Of a DNA stretch of 8,411 nucleotides, positions 5,586 to 8,411 are shown one piece after another; the first letter of the stretch is position 1, and each line of letters opens with the position of its first letter. The notes beneath the pieces are model-generated. The model was not told the origin of the DNA and did not search any database. It saw only the letters and a program-made list of their open reading frames with translations. Source of the stretch: an uncultured Eubacteriales bacterium. GTDB taxonomy: Bacteria; Bacillota; Clostridia; UBA1381; UBA9506. The position numbers and the translations under genes were made by a program. The stretch lies in contig UQYH01000095.1 of the NCBI GenBank assembly GCA_900545185.1, positions 1 through 8,411 on the forward strand, written 5' to 3'.

Positions 5586-6758
5586 TCATGCCTTTGTTCC
5601 GAAAGCATGTCTCATTCTATCAAGTACTTCTTTAATATCTTCGTATCGGGAGGCATAGCATATTCGGATAAACCCCTCTCCGTCAGCACCGAAGGCGCTG
5701 CCCGGCGCAGTGACCACGTGTGTTTTTTCCAATATGTATTCCGCAGCTTCAACCGAACTTTTATTAAATGCCGTGATATTGGGAAAAGCATAAAATGCAC
5801 CCTTGGGGTAAAGACAGGAAAATCCGTTGATTGTGTTTAGTCCGTCAACAATTAAGTGGCGGTTGCGGTCATAATATGCAACCATTTTTTTCACATCTTC
5901 CTCTCCGTGAAGGAGAGCCTCGATGGCTGCCATCTGCATAGGCTCCGGTATGCTTGCAATCATATTTTCGTGAAGTTTAATGAGGTTTGACGCAATTGTT
6001 TCGTTTGCACAGATATATCCTACCCGAAATCCTGTCATGGCAAAGGTTTTGGAAAAACTGTTAATGGTTAAAGCATAATCCTCCAGCCCGTCAAAAGCAG
6101 CAAGACTTTCTTGGTGAAACCCGTCATATACCAGTTTTTCATACGGTTCATCGGAAATAATAAAAACTTTATATTTTTTAACAAGCTCTGCAATTTCCTT
6201 TAAATCCTTGTGCTCCAACACGCCGCCCGTAGGGTTGGAAGGGGAATTTATAATAATCAGCTTGGTTTTATCGGTGATGTAGGGTTCAATCACATCTGCG
6301 GTCATCTTAAAACCGTTTGATTCATCCACCTTTGCGTATACAGCCGTGGCATTTACCATATCAATCTGACCTTTATAATCAGGCCAGTTGGGGCCTTGAA
6401 TGATGACTTCATCGCCCGGATTGACCAAAGTTACCATGGCAAGCATAAGAGCCTGTGTTGCGCCGGCTGTCACAATCAAGTTTTTTTCGGGGTCGCAGGG
6501 GATACCGTTTTCTTTTGCAAGCTTATATGCAATCGCCTCTCTTAATACCTTAATTCCTGCATTTGGCGTGTATTTGGTCTTTCCTTCTTTTAAACCTCGT
6601 ATCCCGGCTTCTATAATGTGAGAAGGGGTTGCAAACCCTGGCTCGCCCAAGGTTAGATTTATGGCATCGTCATATTTACCGGCCAGTTCAAACATTCTCC
6701 GAATACCGGATGGTAAGGCGTTTTGCGCTGCTGCACTTAAAACATTTCTGCTTGACAT
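5586..6758 (-). CDS. PLP-dependent class I/II aminotransferase (PatA/AspC-like)
   Basis: This is a 390-residue cytoplasmic fold-type I aminotransferase. The chosen ATG at 6756-6758 follows AAGGAG by 8 nt. An upstream in-frame start at 6824 would add 22 residues, lacks a ribosome site and overlaps the hydrolase gene, so it is rejected. Cofactor and substrate residues are visible: NPTG at 175-178, Asp203 in SDEPYEKL, the Schiff-base Lys237 in NSFSKTFAMTGFRVGY (233-248), Arg245, and the substrate-carboxylate Arg365 in GFIRICYA. The start (LTLGEPGFATP, YTPNAG) resembles PatA-type N-acetyl-LL-diaminopimelate aminotransferases and related aspartate aminotransferases. Position 40 nt after an M20D amidohydrolase supports work on an N-acyl amino acid or its free product, possibly in diaminopimelate or lysine synthesis. 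No other dap gene is nearby, so the substrate remains open. Confidence 0.9.
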   Translation of the reverse strand: MSSRNVLSAAAQNALPSGIRRMFELAGKYDDAINLTLGEPGFATPSHIIEAGIRGLKEGKTKYTPNAGIKVLREAIAYKLAKENGIPCDPEKNLIVTAGATQALMLAMVTLVNPGDEVIIQGPNWPDYKGQIDMVNATAVYAKVDESNGFKMTADVIEPYITDKTKLIIINSPSNPTGGVLEHKDLKEIAELVKKYKVFIISDEPYEKLVYDGFHQESLAAFDGLEDYALTINSFSKTFAMTGFRVGYICANETIASNLIKLHENMIASIPEPMQMAAIEALLHGEEDVKKMVAYYDRNRHLIVDGLNTINGFSCLYPKGAFYAFPNITAFNKSSVEAAEYILEKTHVVTAPGSAFGADGEGFIRICYASRYEDIKEVLDRMRHAFGTKA

Positions 6759-6798
6759 TGTATATCTCCTTTTTAATTTGCATAGAGTCTGCGGACGT

Positions 6799-7944
6799 TT
6801 ACCGGCAACTGTATAGATAGACAATCATTGCCTGTATGGCCGCTTTCATGCCGTCCTCATCAATTTTAAAATCGCCTCGATGTGCCGGAGCGGTACATCC
6901 TTTTTCCTCATTTCTTGTCCCAAAGCGAAAAATCATTCCCTTTTTCTGCGTCAGATACCAACCGAAATCCTCCGAACTCATACGCTGCGGCATTTTGCAA
7001 ACAGAAAGTCCGCTTTCGCGCATCACCCGTTCAAATTTTTGGGCTATTTTTCTATCATTGCAGACAGGACCGGTGCTCATTTTCCAGTCGAATGTGACCT
7101 CACCGCCGAATTTTTTTGCAGTTTCCCGGCATATTTCTTTCACCCTTTTTTCAACGCGTTTGGCAAAATCGGTATCGTAGAACCGAAAGGATATGTCCAT
7201 TTCACACGTGTCGGCGATGACATTGTGCACCTGTCCGCCGCTGAATTTTCCTACTGACCAAATGTATTTTATATGACCGGCTTCTTTCTTTACCGCGTCT
7301 TTCATTTTGATGTATGCTTCAACAGCCATCGAGATGGCGTCTGCTCCATATTGCGGCAGCGTGGCATGGGATGCTTTACCCCGAAACGTGATAGTCGCAG
7401 GGATACAGGCAGCCATATAGTCACCGCTGCAAACGCCTATGTATCCCGTGGGAATCTCATTGTCACAGTGGGTACAAATAATATGGTCAACGCCGTCCGT
7501 TACGCCGTTTGCTACCATCATCTCAGCGCCGCTCACAGCGCTCTCCTCACTGGGTTGAAAAATAAAGCGAACGCGACAGGGTAACTCATTTTCGTGTTCT
7601 TTCAAATATTTTGCCGCAGCCAGCACGATAGCAGTATGAGAATCATGTCCGCATGCGTGCATATGCCCCTTAATCTTTGATTGAAACGGCACATCGCTCT
7701 CTTCTTCGATGGGCAGAGCGTCCATGTCGGCTCTGACGGCAACAATCTTTCCGCATGTTCCGATTTGGGCAACAACGCTGCATGTTCCGTATCGGTCGGT
7801 GCTTTGGATGCCCATTTTGCGAAGCTCGTCGGTTACGGCCGCTGCGGTTCTTTTCAAATCGAACCCTACTTCAGGGTATTCATGCAGCTTTCTTCGGATC
7901 GCGACGGCATAAGCAAACAACTCATTTAAAATGGTTTCATTCAT
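6799..7944 (-). CDS. M20D-family metallo-amidohydrolase
   Basis: This 381-residue enzyme belongs to the M20D group (hippurate hydrolase, IAA-amino acid hydrolase, N-acetyldiaminopimelate deacetylase), which cleaves N-acyl groups from amino acids using two divalent metals. Opening motif RRKLHEYPEVGF is at 17-28 and VRADMDALPIEE at 70-81. Likely metal ligands are Cys98 and His100 in HACGHDSHT, Glu134 in QPSEES (catalytic Glu133), His159, and His355 near the C-terminus. The lid/dimerisation domain sits at about 170-285 with GKASHA (189-194). SSEDFGWY (323-330) matches the family's GSEDF. There is no signal peptide, so it acts in the cytoplasm. Its ATG shares one base with the stop of the regulator gene (TAATG), and its GGGGGAT ribosome site lies inside that gene, so translation is probably coupled. 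Substrate candidates include N-acetyl-diaminopimelate and other N-acyl amino acids. Confidence 0.92.
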   Translation of the reverse strand: MNETILNELFAYAVAIRRKLHEYPEVGFDLKRTAAAVTDELRKMGIQSTDRYGTCSVVAQIGTCGKIVAVRADMDALPIEEESDVPFQSKIKGHMHACGHDSHTAIVLAAAKYLKEHENELPCRVRFIFQPSEESAVSGAEMMVANGVTDGVDHIICTHCDNEIPTGYIGVCSGDYMAACIPATITFRGKASHATLPQYGADAISMAVEAYIKMKDAVKKEAGHIKYIWSVGKFSGGQVHNVIADTCEMDISFRFYDTDFAKRVEKRVKEICRETAKKFGGEVTFDWKMSTGPVCNDRKIAQKFERVMRESGLSVCKMPQRMSSEDFGWYLTQKKGMIFRFGTRNEEKGCTAPAHRGDFKIDEDGMKAAIQAMIVYLYSCR

Positions 7945-8411
7945 TATGCATCCCCCATTTTATCTGCATCGGGCAGCATTGTTGCTTTAAATTTATGCTC
8001 CATTAAAGAAAACATGGTGTTGCTTTTCACAACGCCCTTATGCTTTTTCAGCTTTAATAGTTTTTCCTCCAGCGATTCAACGTCTTCCGCACAGATTTTA
8101 ATTAAATAGTCGTACTCTCCTGTTACGGCGTAACATTCCAAAATATCTCCGTCTTGTTCCATATATTCAAGCAGCGTGCCGATTGCCTCACTGTAACGCA
8201 TAACAAGAAGGATGAACGCAGTGATGGGCTTATTCACTTTTTTGGCCGATGTTACAATCGTAAAATTTTTTATGGTGCCGTCTTTTTGCAGTTTTAAAAT
8301 GCGCTTATTAACAGCCGGTACGGACAAGCCGACAGTATCGCCGATTTCTGTTGCTGTTGTATTTGCGTTTTCGGATAAAATTTTTAGAATTTTTGCATCT
8401 GTTTGATCCAT
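7944..8411 (-). CDS. Lrp/AsnC-family transcriptional regulator
   Basis: This 155-residue protein has the normal Lrp/AsnC size and layout. The winged HTH lies at about 1-50: MDQTDAKILKIL is the usual opening, and ATEIGDTVGLSVPAVNKRI (20-38) holds the recognition helix. The RAM effector-binding and oligomerisation domain lies at about 63-140, with the conserved turn AVTGEYDYLIKI (95-106). Such proteins form octamers and respond to an amino acid. The ATG is the last base triplet of the window, so the ribosome site and promoter are outside it. The opening sequence fits a full-length start, but an upstream start cannot be excluded. It is the first of three leftward genes and overlaps the hydrolase start, so it probably controls its own operon. 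The effector is unknown. Confidence 0.93.
   Translation of the reverse strand: MDQTDAKILKILSENANTTATEIGDTVGLSVPAVNKRILKLQKDGTIKNFTIVTSAKKVNKPITAFILLVMRYSEAIGTLLEYMEQDGDILECYAVTGEYDYLIKICAEDVESLEEKLLKLKKHKGVVKSNTMFSLMEHKFKATMLPDADKMGDA

Noticed and set aside
6759..6824. Longer start for the aminotransferase at 6824
   Set aside because: No ribosome site precedes it, it overlaps the hydrolase gene, and the ATG at 6756-6758 has a well-spaced AAGGAG site and matches the family's usual start.
6836..8006. Several plus-strand frames opposite the hydrolase and regulator genes
   Set aside because: All are antisense to well-supported genes with clear motifs and have no motifs of their own.
1..8411. 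CRISPR array, riboswitch, tRNA or transposase gene
   Set aside because: No regularly spaced repeats, no cloverleaf or recognisable riboswitch core, and no transposase or integrase motifs were found on either strand.

Overview
The window looks like chromosomal DNA of a low-to-moderate GC anaerobic Firmicute, most likely a gut-type clostridium. This is inferred from strong AGGAGG-type ribosome sites, AT-rich spacers, and protein sequences (XylA, XylB, AraC-type regulator, PatA-like aminotransferase) that read like clostridial homologues. No rRNA, tRNA, CRISPR array or transposase gene is visible.

Positions 1-904 are a decayed stretch. They hold a dispersed repeat (6-97), a strong plus-strand terminator (109-145), a hairpin that pairs fully only as minus-strand RNA (333-374), and two broken coding fragments joined out of frame: the C-terminal end of an unidentified protein (433 to about 690) and the N-terminal end of a GH30-type glycoside hydrolase (about 684-904).

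Positions 955-4742 are a D-xylose utilisation locus. On the minus strand, xylA (2457-3767) and xylB (955-2442) are 14 nt apart, and the broken GH30 fragment follows 50 nt downstream of xylB, so the original transcript was probably xylA-xylB-GH30. An AraC-family regulator (3915-4742) diverges from xylA across a 147-bp spacer. The spacer contains two facing promoters and a candidate two-half-site operator placed so that one regulator could activate xylA and repress itself. XylA and XylB would convert xylose to xylulose 5-phosphate for the pentose phosphate pathway. No xylose transporter lies in the window.

Positions 4743-5585 are again mostly non-coding. They hold a second minus-strand-favouring hairpin (4822-4852), a C-terminal remnant of a phosphoglucomutase/phosphomannomutase (4990 to about 5331), a second copy of the dispersed repeat (5379-5470) right behind the truncation, and an AT-rich inverted-repeat tract (5484-5554).

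Positions 5586-8411 are a compact minus-strand operon: an Lrp/AsnC regulator (starting at the window edge), an M20D-type amidohydrolase whose ATG overlaps the regulator's stop codon by one base (TAATG), and a class I aminotransferase. The set suggests deacylation of an N-acyl amino acid followed by, or coupled with, transamination, under an amino-acid-sensing regulator. The substrate cannot be fixed from sequence alone.

I do not see a clearly new defence or mobile system. The most unusual features are the repeat copies next to two different gene breakages, the out-of-frame fusion with possible microhomology, and the hairpins whose wobble pairs reveal their transcribed strand.
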